Origin: Cytophagales bacterium | GTDB lineage: Bacteria; Bacteroidota; Bacteroidia; Cytophagales; 172606-1 | Direction of reading: 5' to 3' | DNA: 64,000 nucleotides | Assembly (NCBI GenBank): GCA_030446715.1 | Contig: JAUJMU010000002.1 | Location: 32,672-96,671, forward strand | Shown: positions 26,834 to 36,385 of the stretch, piece after piece | Layout of the letters: every line of letters begins with the position of its first letter | How positions within the stretch are numbered: position 1 is the stretch's first letter | Notes under the pieces: generated by a model | Databases searched by the model: none | Seen by the model: the letters and a program-made list of their open reading frames with translations, nothing else | What the model was told of the DNA's origin: nothing | Made by a program: the position numbers and the translations under genes

Positions 26834-27158
26834 AAGCTGAATTAAAATGTATGGGGCGACTTTGGATTTGGTCCTTGGTTGCCTGCTCCTTGTGGCGCTG
26901 TTCTTTGCCGGCCGGCCGGATGGTCAGTTACCAGTCTCCGGTGCAGGTACTGAACTGGTTGAAATTGACCCCATAGAACCTACGCTGCCGGGATACCGGT
27001 TGGCAAGAACTTTTCTGGCTGATACTTTCAAGCGGCACCCGGGGCATACAGATTTACCCCAAGCGGCTGATGCGCCGCCGCAGGCCGGTGCAGTAAATTT
27101 TTCCGGTAAACTGAAATGAAAGTTTCGATATGGTGAAAATGAAAAGCCCTGAAAGATA
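26834..27158. other. Gap with no confident gene
   Basis: A 90-codon frame (26847-27119) starts with a hydrophobic stretch, but it has no recognisable family and begins next to a MITE. I treat it as non-genic. Nothing else is visible. Confidence 0.4.
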
Positions 27159-27554
27159 TTACTGGCCGCTGACCTTGTTGCCGGAGAGTTCGCTGATCAT
27201 TTCATCCAGTACCTCCTGACTGTAGCCGATCCGGCGGGTGTATTCGCGGCACAGCGCGTGCTCCCGCGGGTGCATCTGTCCATCCTCCAGCATCATCAGC
27301 ACCATGGTCTGCAGCTCAAGGGTTTTCTGAATTCCTTCCCCGGGTATTACAAAGCTGAGTTTATCCAGATTGTCGGCAATGCCCATTGCTTCCTGGGCGG
27401 TGATCCCCAGCCGGTTGCCGATACTGATCAGAATGCTGCTTTCACGCTCTTCGATCTGGCCGTCGGCCGCCGCCAGCAGAATCAGGTTCTGGTAAAAGGA
27501 AAGCTTCTTTTGTGGAGTATTCAATAAATTTTCAAGCGATTGTGGCTCCTGCAT
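27159..27554 (-). CDS. TerB-like protein
   Basis: 131-residue soluble helical protein resembling the TerB tellurite-resistance fold. Typical features are LILLAAADGQIEERE near the N-terminus, which carries the acidic D-G-x-I/E-xx-E element of TerB, and a second similar element MLEDGQMHPREH. The ATG at 27554 is chosen; a longer frame adds an unrelated 16 residues. No ter operon partners are nearby, so a tellurite role is not implied. It stands alone with a bidirectional hairpin upstream. Confidence 0.75.
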   Translation of the reverse strand: MQEPQSLENLLNTPQKKLSFYQNLILLAAADGQIEERESSILISIGNRLGITAQEAMGIADNLDKLSFVIPGEGIQKTLELQTMVLMMLEDGQMHPREHALCREYTRRIGYSQEVLDEMISELSGNKVSGQ

Positions 27555-27670
27555 AGTGGTTTGAATTACAGTTAAAAATTGCCTTCCGGGTGGTTTCTTC
27601 AACGCTGCAGAAGCCGGAAGGTTGTTATTTACCGCCTGCCTGAAATTCAGGAGGAACGGCTTTACAGCAA

Positions 27671-27709
27671 AAAGAGGATATAAACACCCGCGGGTGAATC
27701 TATCCTCTT
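27671..27709. terminator. Bidirectional hairpin
   Basis: AGAGGATA and TATCCTCT arms enclose an inner CACCCGCGGGTG palindrome, flanked by A/T runs on both sides. It lies about 210 bases after the minus-strand gene ending at 27923 and upstream of the TerB-like gene. Confidence 0.65.
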
Positions 27710-27922
27710 TTGGTAAATTTTTACTGCGGACCAGCGGACTTAACTACCCGACCGGAATTTAATCATGCATTGCAACCTCTCACAGACAGCAGGTAGTCCT
27801 ACCCATTCAAAATTCAAAATTTATAATTCAAAATGGTTTTCTTACTTACTCCTCCGGAAAGGAATAAACCCCGGCCGCCCGGTGAGTCAGACCTGTCTGC
27901 ACATTCTGTGGCTGATGGCTGC

Positions 27923-28285
27923 TTATTTGCGGGGCTTCAGCTCTTCCTCCTTCACCAGTGCCAGCTCGTGGCCGGAAACGGACCGGATTGAGTACCGGTA
28001 CATCTGGTCGTAGGTGGATTTGAATACCTTCGTAATCACTGACTCGCCGAAGCCTGCGCCCTGGTACTGGGCAGGTATTGGTTTTAAGGCCACTTTGGTG
28101 CCAACGGCATATTTTGCCTGCCCTTTTTCCGCTTCGGATTTGGCAGATTTTGCCCCGGAAGTTCTTTTCATTTTTTCGCCCGGCTCATTTTCATTGTAAA
28201 TATCGGCTTTTTTCACCCGTTTTGCCGGTATGATCCGGATGGTTTTGCCTTCATGAACGTAGGTTTTGTCTTCTTCTTTTTTCAT
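27923..28285 (-). CDS. Hypothetical basic protein
   Basis: 120-residue protein from the ATG at 28285, preceded by an A-rich region. Lys- and Glu-rich, with no membrane segment. The C-terminal half (KYAVGTKVALKPIPAQ to the end) is predicted beta-rich and could be a small KOW or SH3-like barrel, but I cannot name a family. A longer frame to 28501 lacks a plausible start context. It stands alone. Confidence 0.6.
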   Translation of the reverse strand: MKKEEDKTYVHEGKTIRIIPAKRVKKADIYNENEPGEKMKRTSGAKSAKSEAEKGQAKYAVGTKVALKPIPAQYQGAGFGESVITKVFKSTYDQMYRYSIRSVSGHELALVKEEELKPRK

Positions 28286-28645
28286 AAATCTGCTTGCAGG
28301 TATGCCGTAAAGCCGGCGAAAAACAGTGAATTGATAAATAAGCCCGTGTTCTGCTGCCTGAGTGCGCTGATCTGCCCCATCCGGAACCTGATCAGGCAAA
28401 GCTACCTCCATTTGGCTAGACAGCAGCAGTAGCCCCGAAAGATTTCTTACACCATCCGCAGTTTTCCGGTCGGTTTTGCCAAAATCAGGCAGACGGCCCA
28501 TTGTCTTTCACTACTGGAAGGCCATGTCCGGTAAATATTCACCTCTGATCCTGCCCGGACTATCGCGCAGTATTCTGCCTTATACGCAGTCAGGCAATTG
28601 TGTTACGCATTTTTGATTATCTGCACCAGAAGCCAGGGCAGGCCC

Positions 28646-29098
28646 TTACTCAACCGGCACAAATTCCATTGAAACGGAATTCACGCAGTGCCGGGTGTTT
28701 TTTGCCGTAAAGCCTTCACCCTCAAATACGTGTCCAAGGTGAGCCTCGCAGTTGGCACAGACAATTTCGGTCCGGCGTCCGTCGGCATCCGTCACCCGGT
28801 TTACGGCACCCTTGATCTCGTCGTCGAAGCTGGGCCAGCCGCAGTGGGAATCAAACTTGTCGGTTGAGCGGTACAACGGGGCGTTGCACCTTTTGCAGAT
28901 ATAGGTACCCGGCTCCTTGTGGTTATAGAATTTACCGGTAAACGGGGCTTCCGTTCCTTTGTGAAGCAGAACCCTTTCTTCAGCCGGGGTAAGCTTATTG
29001 TAGTTTTGAGTTTTTTCTTCTTTATTCATATTGTTCTGGGAGCAGGCGGTTGTTGTAATCAGCAGGAACAGAGGAAGGGATAAAAGGATGACTTTCAT
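28646..29098 (-). CDS. msrB: Peptide methionine-(R)-S-oxide reductase, lipoprotein form
   Basis: Repairs oxidised methionine (R isomer) in proteins. 150 residues from the ATG at 29098. The N-terminus is a lipoprotein signal (LLITTTACSQ), so the enzyme is exported and lipid-anchored in the periplasm. Zinc is held by CKRC and CANC pairs. The catalytic Cys lies in RHCVNSVSMEF near the C-terminus, and the HCGWPSF motif is intact. It has no msrA neighbour here. Confidence 0.95.
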   Translation of the reverse strand: MKVILLSLPLFLLITTTACSQNNMNKEEKTQNYNKLTPAEERVLLHKGTEAPFTGKFYNHKEPGTYICKRCNAPLYRSTDKFDSHCGWPSFDDEIKGAVNRVTDADGRRTEIVCANCEAHLGHVFEGEGFTAKNTRHCVNSVSMEFVPVE

Positions 29099-29289
29099 AT
29101 ATTGATCAACACATATGACTCCCAAAAAATTCCTGCGGGCAGCGCCGCGTAACAGCCTCTCTTCCGGCCTGCCCCGGTGGTCAGAAATTGTGTCAAACCG
29201 GTAGTCCCCTGTCAAGGGTTGGCTTCCTTCAGGTATCCGGCTCAGCTTATGGAATGGAGGAATTGGAATGGAGGAATCGGGCAATCAAC

Positions 29290-29610
29290 TTACTTACGGG
29301 CCGTGTGCAGCACCTGTTGCAGCAGGTGGCACGCCTGCGAACGGGCCTGAATAAAGCGTCCTGTCCGGCTGATCTTGTCGCCGGTCTGCCAGTATTTATT
29401 CAGAAAGGTAAGTACTTCCATTTCCAGTCCCCGTTTACTTGCCTTGGTCCGGATGCGGAGCAGGTCATCTCCCTTTTCTTCCATTCCCTGCAACACCACA
29501 ATAGATTCTTTGGTCAGCCGTTCCAGTTCCCGGGCTCCGGTTTCGCTGACCGTTAAATTCTGTATCTGATCAAAAAGGGACTGAAGTTCTTTTATAGGTA
29601 AGGCTGGCAT
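29290..29610 (-). CDS. Hypothetical small helical protein
   Basis: 106 residues from the ATG at 29610, predicted all-helical and without membrane segments (LFDQIQNLTVSETGARELE, FIQARSQACHLLQQVL). No family recognised. Codon use is like its neighbours and the frame is clean. It lies between msrB and a divergent gene. Confidence 0.55.
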   Translation of the reverse strand: MPALPIKELQSLFDQIQNLTVSETGARELERLTKESIVVLQGMEEKGDDLLRIRTKASKRGLEMEVLTFLNKYWQTGDKISRTGRFIQARSQACHLLQQVLHTARK

Positions 29611-29933
29611 AAATCTGAAGGCGGAATTTATCACGGGGCAGAGAGCCCCCCGGTGGGCAATATTACGAAAGCCTGACCGAACCAGGCTTAGGGAATGAAT
29701 TCTTTTTTGGGTGAAGTTTGGGGGAGAGCCAGCGGATCACGCCCTCCGGAAATTTTAATTTTTCTGACCGGAAACCAGTTGCTTCCTTCTGAACCCTGGC
29801 GTTCCTTTCCGGCAAAATAAACGGCCGTCCGGAGGAGTGACACATTTTCGGAGGGGGAGAAAAGTCTGGCTCAAAAAAGAGTAACTTTATTGCGGTCTTT
29901 TTATCAACCGGCAAACCCCGCTTACTCCTTCCC
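29611..29933. other. Gene-free gap
   Basis: About 320 bases. TAACTTTA near 29880, 45-50 bases before the next start, resembles the Bacteroidota -7 box TAnnTTTG in seven of eight positions and may belong to the promoter of the gene at 29934. Nothing else seen. Confidence 0.35.
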
Positions 29934-30809
29934 ATGACTGCGCCCAAAACCCCGTTGTTTTATTTGCTGCCGCTCCTGGTGGTATTGACCAGTTTCTCCC
30001 GGTCAGCCGCCCAGCCGAAGACACCCTTCTTCCCGGACCGCACCGGCGTGGTCTCCTACACGTTCCGGGAAAGTTTTAAAAACGATGTGCCTGGCACCCT
30101 TGACAAGATAAAGGCCCTGGGCCTGACCAACATTGAATTTTCCAACCTTTTCGGCAAAACGCCGCAGGAGCTGAAAGCGCTGCTCGACGAACGGGGCATG
30201 GTGTGTACTTCCTACGGCACCGGCTACAACGAACTGGTCAGCAAAACCGATGAGGTGGCGCAGATTGCCCGGACCCTGGGCGCCAGGTATGTCCGCGTGG
30301 CGTGGATTCCGCACCAGGCACCGTTTACCCTGGAACAAGCCCGGAAGGCAGTGGCTGATTTTAACCGGGCCGGAGCCACCCTGCGCGGGCAAGGGCTGAC
30401 CTTCTGCTACCATAACCACGGCTTTGAGTTCCAGCCGCACGGCCGGGGCACCCTGTTTGATTACATCGTGCAGAATACAAATCCTCAGGACGTCAGTTTC
30501 GAGATGGACATTTTGTGGGTGGCCCACCCCGGTCAGGACCCGGTGAAGCTGCTCAGGAAATACCCCACCCGCTTTAAGCTGATGCACGTAAAAGACCTGA
30601 AGAAAGGGGTAAAAGGCGATTTGTCCGGCGGCACTCCGGTGGAAAACGATGTTGCCCTTGGCACCGGTCAGATTGACATTGCCGCCGTGATGAAAGCCGC
30701 CCGGAAAACTTCCATTGAATATTTTTACATTGAAGACGAAAGCCCGTCCGTAGATACCCAGGTACCCCGGAGCATTGCCTGCCTGAAGTCGCTGGCGCAG
30801 AAGAAATAA
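29934..30809 (+). CDS. Secreted sugar phosphate isomerase/epimerase-like TIM-barrel protein
   Basis: 291 residues with an N-terminal signal peptide (FYLLPLLVVLTSFSRSAAQ), then an AP-endonuclease-2 / xylose-isomerase-like barrel. Features are GLTNIEFSNLFG, a metal-ligand-rich stretch CYHNHGFEF at about 155, SFEMDILWVAHPGQDP, LMHVKDL and a C-terminal YIEDES. Such exported proteins are common in Bacteroidota and often act on modified sugars with Gfo/Idh oxidoreductases, but no such partner is adjacent here. Substrate unknown. Confidence 0.9.
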   Translation: MTAPKTPLFYLLPLLVVLTSFSRSAAQPKTPFFPDRTGVVSYTFRESFKNDVPGTLDKIKALGLTNIEFSNLFGKTPQELKALLDERGMVCTSYGTGYNELVSKTDEVAQIARTLGARYVRVAWIPHQAPFTLEQARKAVADFNRAGATLRGQGLTFCYHNHGFEFQPHGRGTLFDYIVQNTNPQDVSFEMDILWVAHPGQDPVKLLRKYPTRFKLMHVKDLKKGVKGDLSGGTPVENDVALGTGQIDIAAVMKAARKTSIEYFYIEDESPSVDTQVPRSIACLKSLAQKK

Positions 30810-30968
30810 GCCTGCGGCTTTGACCCGGGCACCCGCCGGCTTTCCTGATCAGCATCCAGATCCATCCCTCACGCCGGGGATGGATTTTTTCCTCACCCCA
30901 TTTAATATATAAGCTTTTTATGGGACCCGCTTCCGGGGTATATTGGCAGCTGCCATTACTGCTGAACT

Positions 30969-31184
30969 ATGCGCTGGACCACCCGCGAACGACCCAAAAT
31001 TGACCGGATTGCCTGCCCGTGCCTGATCCGGAAATTCATCGATCCGGAAGCCGGGTTTTTCTTTGTGCCTTACCGGGAAGTAGCTGCCAGGGCAGCGGAA
31101 CCGGACGCCATCCCCATTGCCTGCCTCACCGGCTTTTCGGACCAGAGCCCCTTTACCCGGATTTTTAAAAATTTACCGGCGTGA
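30969..31184 (+). pseudogene. Chimeric remnant: ChrB-like start joined to an AraC-type HTH end
   Basis: 71 codons. The first ~50 resemble the ChrB chromate-resistance domain (TRERPKIDRIACPCLIRKF, IDPEAGFFF). The last ~20 resemble the second HTH of AraC regulators (LTGFSDQSPFTRIFKN). The join is near the PDAIPIACL stretch. Neither domain is complete, so this is most likely a deletion scar between two genes and not a functional protein. Confidence 0.6.
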
Positions 31185-31977
31185 ACCCCTCCGGTACCGA
31201 AAAATTTTACAAAAAGGTAAAATGGATACAAAAGGTTAACTGCGTGCTATTTCACCCGCCTGCGGTCTGGTATCCTTGCCTGAAATGAATGTACTGGGTT
31301 TACTTTTCTGTTATAGCGCATTGAAACGAATCAAAAGCACAACCTAATGATTAAATTTATTGCAATTATTTTATTGTTAAATAGACTGGCCAGGCATCAT
31401 CTGGAGCAGCAGTCAGGCTGCTCTTTAAGCGAGAGTACGCTGAAGCGGTTTTAAAAAAATTGGTTACCACCGGGGTCGCCGGAACCAGCTGCACTTCTTT
31501 TCCATCCAACTACCGGAACAACCCAAATTCAGTTATTGCCTGAGCAGGGAAATTTCCTTTTGCTTCTGCAGCTTTTCCTCAGAGACAAGGATCTGGCCAT
31601 CCTATCTGCTTTCAGTATTCTGGCAAGTATGTTTCCGGGTATCTGGTCTATTGGGCTCTTCGAATTTTTGATTCGCAGCAGTTCCCTTCAGGTGCCAAAC
31701 ATTAGCCGGAACATCCATTCCACTACCCGCCAGTTGCTGAAAACAGTAACTCCCGACAAGGAAGGACAGGACCTGCCCGAAGTGACCAGGGGGTGAATTA
31801 TCTCTTCCTTTACCTCAGATGCTGTCTGGCGGGTTGGCAGACCAGACTGCACCTCCGGATCAGGGCATGAAGCTGATTTTCCGGCAACGGTAAGGCGTGC
31901 GGGCAGGGAAGTCTGGATTTGGAGATGTGACAGGCGTTATAGGAAAGCCTCATGATACAGCAGTGTTGATTCTATAT
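31185..31977. other. Gene-poor gap
   Basis: About 790 bases with lower coding signal. A frame at 31536-31796 has no family features and is not called. The region starts right after the ChrB/AraC scar and marks the edge of the accessory zone. I see no RNA gene or array in it. Confidence 0.45.
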
Positions 31978-32208
31978 TCAGTTGCCTGCCCGCGATTTTG
32001 GCTGCTTCCCGACGGCACTTTTGATAATGCAGCTGTCAAGCAGGAAGCTGTGGCAATAATCCCGTTTCTCAATCAGCCGGATCTGTACCCGTCCATACTG
32101 GTTTTCCCGGATCACATGGTCAAAATACTGCCGGGCTTCGGGCAGCGTACCAAAGAGAAACTGCCTGACCAGCCCATTGGGAATACGGGTTATTACAACA
32201 AAAAACAT
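31978..32208 (-). CDS. 76-residue protein of an unnamed family, copy A
   Basis: Begins MFFVVIT and shares its length and about half of its residues with the protein at 36943-37173. Shared parts are LVRQF, LPEARQYF, the RLI.K.DYCHSFL.D.C block and a GK.P tail. Conservation of two copies on opposite strands supports a real gene. It is small and soluble and looks like an alpha/beta mini-domain. Function unknown. Confidence 0.7.
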   Translation of the reverse strand: MFFVVITRIPNGLVRQFLFGTLPEARQYFDHVIRENQYGRVQIRLIEKRDYCHSFLLDSCIIKSAVGKQPKSRAGN

Positions 32209-32252
32209 AGTAATCCTTCAAAATTATCGGTTTGCCCTTGCGCCTTTACCTG

Positions 32253-34604
32253 CTATGGGTGCCGGACCTCTTCGTTCCTCTCACCGGAGGCTCTCAATAC
32301 ACCGCACTCGGCTTCCTGGCAGTAACGGGCCAAGGCATCTTCCAGCGTGGGCAGCAACCTGCCCCTTTCGCTGTCCAGCACCGTATTCATTTTATACTGC
32401 GAATATCCCGTTGAACGTCCGGTCTTAGCCTTTCTGATAAGCGCCGTTTCGAGCCCAAGCAACTCAGCGGCACCTTTCAGGAGGCCGGCCCAGGTGATTT
32501 CCCCTGGACTTGCAAGGTGCCAGATCCCCTTTTCCCCATCTACCAGCAAATCGAGGCAGGTATGTACCAGATCCGGCAGGTACGTCGGGGAATGGACATG
32601 GTCATCAGACACCAGAACCGGTTCTCCCGTCTGCAGCTGCGCCAGGGAACGGGTCAGCGGATTGACCGCATCCCACGAACCAAAGAAAGCTCCCGCGCGG
32701 ACCACCAATGCCTCCGGATGAAGCTGCAGTACTTTCCTTTCCGCTTCCGCCTTGCTTCTCCCGTACACACAGGCGGGCGTTACCGGATCGCTTTCCACGT
32801 AAGGATTGCTTTTACGGCCGTCAAATACCCGGTCGGAAGAGAAGTTGAGCAGGGCGATGCCGCGTTTTCCGCAAGCCTTTGCCAGTATTGCCGGCCCCGT
32901 AGTATTCACCCGCCTGCACGTTTCCGGGTCGCTTTCCGCCTGATGCATACAGGCGTAGCCGGCGGCGTTGATGAGTGCCCAGGGATGAAGGGCATCAAGC
33001 ACCCTTTCTACTGCGGCAACATCGGTGATATCTGACTCCTGCCGGTTGAGCAGGCGGTAGGGGATGCCCCGTTCGGCGCACAGACGGGCAAAAGCATGGC
33101 CCAGCGTACCGGTAGCACCGGTAATGACTAGCGGCCGGACTGCCGGACCGTTACCCGCCCCGGCGTAACTGGTTACGCCGGCCATAAAATCCTTGTGGAA
33201 CGCAGGATTGGTGTTGTGATTCCAGTAAGCTCTGGTGCCATGGCCGAACCGGTATTTCTCCTCATTATCCAGTCCCGTGCCGCCGCCGGGAAACGGAAAG
33301 CAGAACCGGTCCCGGCGCTGCCACCAGCCCGGAAGTTCCAGCAGGGGATGGTGAAACTCTTCTCCCCGCGAGAGCTGCGAAATCATCCGGGCAAGTGCCG
33401 TGGGCCGGGGCTGTGGTCCGCGTACGTCGTACACGCCGGACTCATAATAGCCCTCGTCACGCGTTACCAGGTTGATCCAGTCAAAAGTACCCAGCAACGA
33501 CCAGGCAGTTACGGCAATGATGCTGACCCCCTCATGGCGCAGCCGCACGGCCATGCTGAAGGTGTGCTGCAGCCAGCGCAGCTGCTCTTCGCGGGGGCCG
33601 CAGATGTGTACCTCGGTCACGGCAACGGGCAACCGATAGCGTTCCCAGGTTTCCTTCAGCAGCGTGTAGTGCCCGGCGTAATGCTCAACTTCCCCGGCAT
33701 GCTGCACCCGTACGGCGTGCACATCAGCGTAGGAATGGCACTCGTTGCCGCCGTGAGACCATTCGGGATATCCTTCCAGGTTTTCGTCCAGGTACCGTTC
33801 GCTGGTGGGATAATGATTAATGCCGATTACGTCGGGGGGACAGGGATTGTCCAGAAACCACTGCAGTTCTTCATCCGTGATGCCAAAGGACTTGAGGTAG
33901 CCCCACATGGGCAGGTCAGGGGTAAGCGTACCGGTGAGCAGGTCAAGACTCAGCCAGCGCCTTTCATTTTCTTCTTCCGCCTGATAAGCCAGCAGCGGCG
34001 TACTGTAGGTTTTGCCCAGATCTTCGGTTTGCACGAGTTTGGCAGCCGGATTTATCTCCCGGATTACCCGCATACATTCCACCGTAGCGCGGCACTGGTG
34101 AAGCAGACAGCGGGCAAAAGTCAGTCCGTCCTTACCGTGCGGATACCAGAGGCCGTACAAGCCACTGAAGCGCGCGGTGGTCAGCGGTTCGTTCACCGGA
34201 GTATAATATTCCACCCATGGATACCGTCGGGCAAATGCTTGGGCGTAGGCCCTCAGCCCCTCCACAAAGCAGGGCTTTGCAAGGCTGGTATGTGCAGGAC
34301 CGCTGCCGTGGTGCACAAAGCCGGCAATTGGGTCTATACCGTGCTTGCGCAGAAGGCCCAGCCGCTGGTCGGCCCAGGTCCAGTCCGCCTGATCAGGTCC
34401 TTCGGGAGCGGTCTTTTCCCACAGGATAGGGTAGCGCATTTTTTTGATGCCTAACGCGGCAAATTGAGCAATATCACCGGCACGGGCAGCGTGGCCATTG
34501 TGTTCCATCTGATCCAGGTACTGGTCGCCAACGCGGTTCACGGTACATTCCAGTCCGGCCCACACTTCCGGCCTGCTGCGCATATGCTGAGTAGTATTGT
34601 GCAT
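32253..34604 (-). CDS. Glycoside hydrolase family 1 domain fused to an RmlD-like sugar-nucleotide reductase
   Basis: 783 residues from the ATG at 34604. Residues ~1-450 form a GH1-like barrel with the acid/base Glu139 in TPVNEPLTT and the likely nucleophile Glu331 in VAVTEVHICG. Residues ~490-783 are an RmlD/SDR-extended domain with the NAD motif GATGTLG at about 496 and the Tyr614-xxx-Lys618 pair in YGRSKAEAE. No signal peptide, so cytoplasmic. The RmlD half resembles dTDP-4-dehydrorhamnose reductases. The hydrolase half is atypical (VTEVH rather than the usual ITENG), so it may act on an intracellular glycoside or nucleotide sugar. No rml genes are adjacent. Confidence 0.85.
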   Translation of the reverse strand: MHNTTQHMRSRPEVWAGLECTVNRVGDQYLDQMEHNGHAARAGDIAQFAALGIKKMRYPILWEKTAPEGPDQADWTWADQRLGLLRKHGIDPIAGFVHHGSGPAHTSLAKPCFVEGLRAYAQAFARRYPWVEYYTPVNEPLTTARFSGLYGLWYPHGKDGLTFARCLLHQCRATVECMRVIREINPAAKLVQTEDLGKTYSTPLLAYQAEEENERRWLSLDLLTGTLTPDLPMWGYLKSFGITDEELQWFLDNPCPPDVIGINHYPTSERYLDENLEGYPEWSHGGNECHSYADVHAVRVQHAGEVEHYAGHYTLLKETWERYRLPVAVTEVHICGPREEQLRWLQHTFSMAVRLRHEGVSIIAVTAWSLLGTFDWINLVTRDEGYYESGVYDVRGPQPRPTALARMISQLSRGEEFHHPLLELPGWWQRRDRFCFPFPGGGTGLDNEEKYRFGHGTRAYWNHNTNPAFHKDFMAGVTSYAGAGNGPAVRPLVITGATGTLGHAFARLCAERGIPYRLLNRQESDITDVAAVERVLDALHPWALINAAGYACMHQAESDPETCRRVNTTGPAILAKACGKRGIALLNFSSDRVFDGRKSNPYVESDPVTPACVYGRSKAEAERKVLQLHPEALVVRAGAFFGSWDAVNPLTRSLAQLQTGEPVLVSDDHVHSPTYLPDLVHTCLDLLVDGEKGIWHLASPGEITWAGLLKGAAELLGLETALIRKAKTGRSTGYSQYKMNTVLDSERGRLLPTLEDALARYCQEAECGVLRASGERNEEVRHP

Positions 34605-35542
34605 ATAAAAAAGTATTCCTGCCTGCGCTTTTTCTGCCAACCCCAAAGCATCCGGCTAAACCCGGCGGGTTTCCATATAGGGAAATCCGTTCTCTGTCCT
34701 CCAAAAAATATGCCCCGCGGTTCGTTAACCGGAAGGTGTCATGAAGGGGAACAGATGCTTTGAAGCGGGCAGGAAAAAGTGTATAGGTTCACGGTACATT
34801 TAAAATCCTGTCCGGATCACAAACACTGAGTCTGCATTGCCGGCAGTGGCCGGGGATACGGCATCCGTGCACTGGTTGTTGGGAAAATGCTTGTTTTCGG
34901 GCCTTTTTAGGTGTTTCCCGATCAGGTGTTTTCGGACAGTACGTAAGGAGGAACTATAAATACCTGGTAAGCTGCTGCCTGGGGGTTTGATATACTGCAT
35001 AAGCCGCTTTACACCCTTCTGACATGAAGGGTGTTTTTCTTGCAGTCTCTTTTAGAAGGGCCTCCTGGTTGCAGCTGCGGTCCGGGGCTAACCAATACCC
35101 AGTACCATGACGGGATACGTCTGACACCTGCAGCCGGCCTGAGTTCCTTCCAGGGATTGGACAACAGACAGTTGCGTAGCCAGACGTAACTCCACCGGCC
35201 GAAGATTAGGGGCAGGTTTATTTCCTGATCTGCTATCCCCTGATTGGGGACAAAAACTGAGCGGTTGGAAGGAGAAGCTATATGGCTGAGCATGCCGGAA
35301 ACCAGGACGCGTTCCTCGCGTTCTTCTCATTTTTATACTCCGTAAAGCCGGGGTTACTCAACTGGTAACCAGAGGGGGATATCAGAATAAGATAAATAAC
35401 ATTCAGACACCCGCTACAAGAGGTGCCAATACCGGTAAAAATTCTCGTGTAGATTATCCGGCAGCTGGTCGGCTCTTGTCATTTTCAACTTCAGTGGTGC
35501 TCCTCCTTGCTGAAAAAAAGCGAGTTTTGGAAAAAGTCACGA
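34605..35542. other. Gene-poor gap
   Basis: About 940 bases with several short overlapping frames on both strands but no family features. I see no confident gene. The first part is the upstream region of the GH1-RmlD gene. Confidence 0.45.
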
Positions 35543-35743
35543 TCAGCGTACCTGTAAAAACCGGTTGCTTAAACGGGAAGCAGCCTTATCCGAAAATGAC
35601 CGGCAGGTTTCGGGTCCCAGACTGGCACAATGCCCTTCCAGTTCACGCAACAATTGCAGCACTTCTTGCCGGTCATTGGCCTGGTCTACGCGGTTAAGGT
35701 AAGTTTCAATATCAAAATGGGGGAAAGCAACGGCAGCAGACAT
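35543..35743 (-). CDS. Hypothetical small protein
   Basis: 66 residues from the ATG at 35743, after an A/T-rich leader. Predicted helical: DIETYLNRVDQANDRQEVLQ, LLRELEGHCASLG. No family recognised. A bidirectional terminator-like hairpin lies 80 bases upstream. Could be real, with modest confidence. Confidence 0.45.
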   Translation of the reverse strand: MSAAVAFPHFDIETYLNRVDQANDRQEVLQLLRELEGHCASLGPETCRSFSDKAASRLSNRFLQVR

Positions 35744-35821
35744 TTTCAAAAAAATTAATGTAATAGGTTCTTCAACGCGAATGGTGGCAGGAGGTTAGGA
35801 TAAAACCAATATTGTCAGGTT

Positions 35822-35854
35822 TAAAAGAGCCGGTAAAAGATTTACCGGCTCTTT
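35822..35854. terminator. Intrinsic terminator hairpin
   Basis: TAAAAGAGCCGGTAAA and its complement with a 3-base loop, followed on the plus strand by a T-rich run (GCTTTGTTTTT). It lies between two minus-strand genes and works on either strand. Confidence 0.75.
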
Positions 35855-35906
35855 AGCTTTGTTTTTCAGGTTCCGGCAATTGTTCGCTTCAGCGGTTTCT
35901 TTTCCA

Positions 35907-36135
35907 TCAGGCATTTACTACCTCGCCGCCATTGGGTTGCAGTACCTGCCCTGTAAAATAAGAAGCGTCTTGGGAGGCCAGAAATACGTAGGCCGGCCCT
36001 ACTTCTGATGGCTGGCCGGGCCGTTTCATGGGCACTTGCTGACCAGACTTGCCTACTTTCTCCTCATCAAAAGTTGCCGGAATCAGGGGTGTCCGGATCG
36101 GGTCCGGGGCTACGGCATTGACGCGGCCGGCGGCT
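35907..36135 (-). pseudogene. C-terminal fragment of a short-chain dehydrogenase
   Basis: Carries the conserved end of YghA-like SDR oxidoreductases: RVNAVAPDPIRTPLIPATF, QPSEVGPAYVFLASQDASY, FTGQVLQPNGG. The Rossmann fold and catalytic Tyr-Lys are missing. Homology stops near 36135, where it meets a Tn3-type transposase fragment on the opposite strand, so the gene was truncated by rearrangement. Confidence 0.8.
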
Positions 36136-36385
36136 AATTCAAAATGCAATTGTGCTGTGGAACTCCCTGTATTTGTCCGGGCTACTTGCCAAAGTAGATT
36201 CCCAACCAGTACTGGAAGAAATGATTTCTGTCATCCGGAATGGAACTGCCGATTCCTGGCACCATGTGAATCTTCCGGGGGAACATGACTTTAACAAACT
36301 GCTGGATAACAAACCGCTTCGGTTTGACTTAGAACCCATTTTTCATTGGAAGTATGAACCAGCAGCCAAAGAACCGGTAGGGTAA
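36136..36385 (+). pseudogene. C-terminal fragment of a Tn3-family transposase
   Basis: Open frame reading NAIVLWNSLYLSGLLAK then WHHVNLPGEHDF and ending about 20 residues later. This fits the extreme C-terminus of Tn3-type transposases (LNAIVLWN, W-HVNL-GEY-F). No terminal repeats or resolvase gene seen. It abuts the truncated SDR fragment. Confidence 0.55.

Noticed and set aside
26847..27119. 90-codon frame with a hydrophobic start downstream of the Mrp operon
   Set aside because: It begins right beside a MITE, has no family features and no good start context.
31536..31796. 86-codon plus-strand frame in the gene-poor gap
   Set aside because: Composition and residues do not suggest a real protein and no paralogue or coupling supports it.
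35009..35330. Two overlapping minus-strand frames in the gap after the GH1-RmlD gene
   Set aside because: Mutually overlapping in different frames, no start context and no family features.
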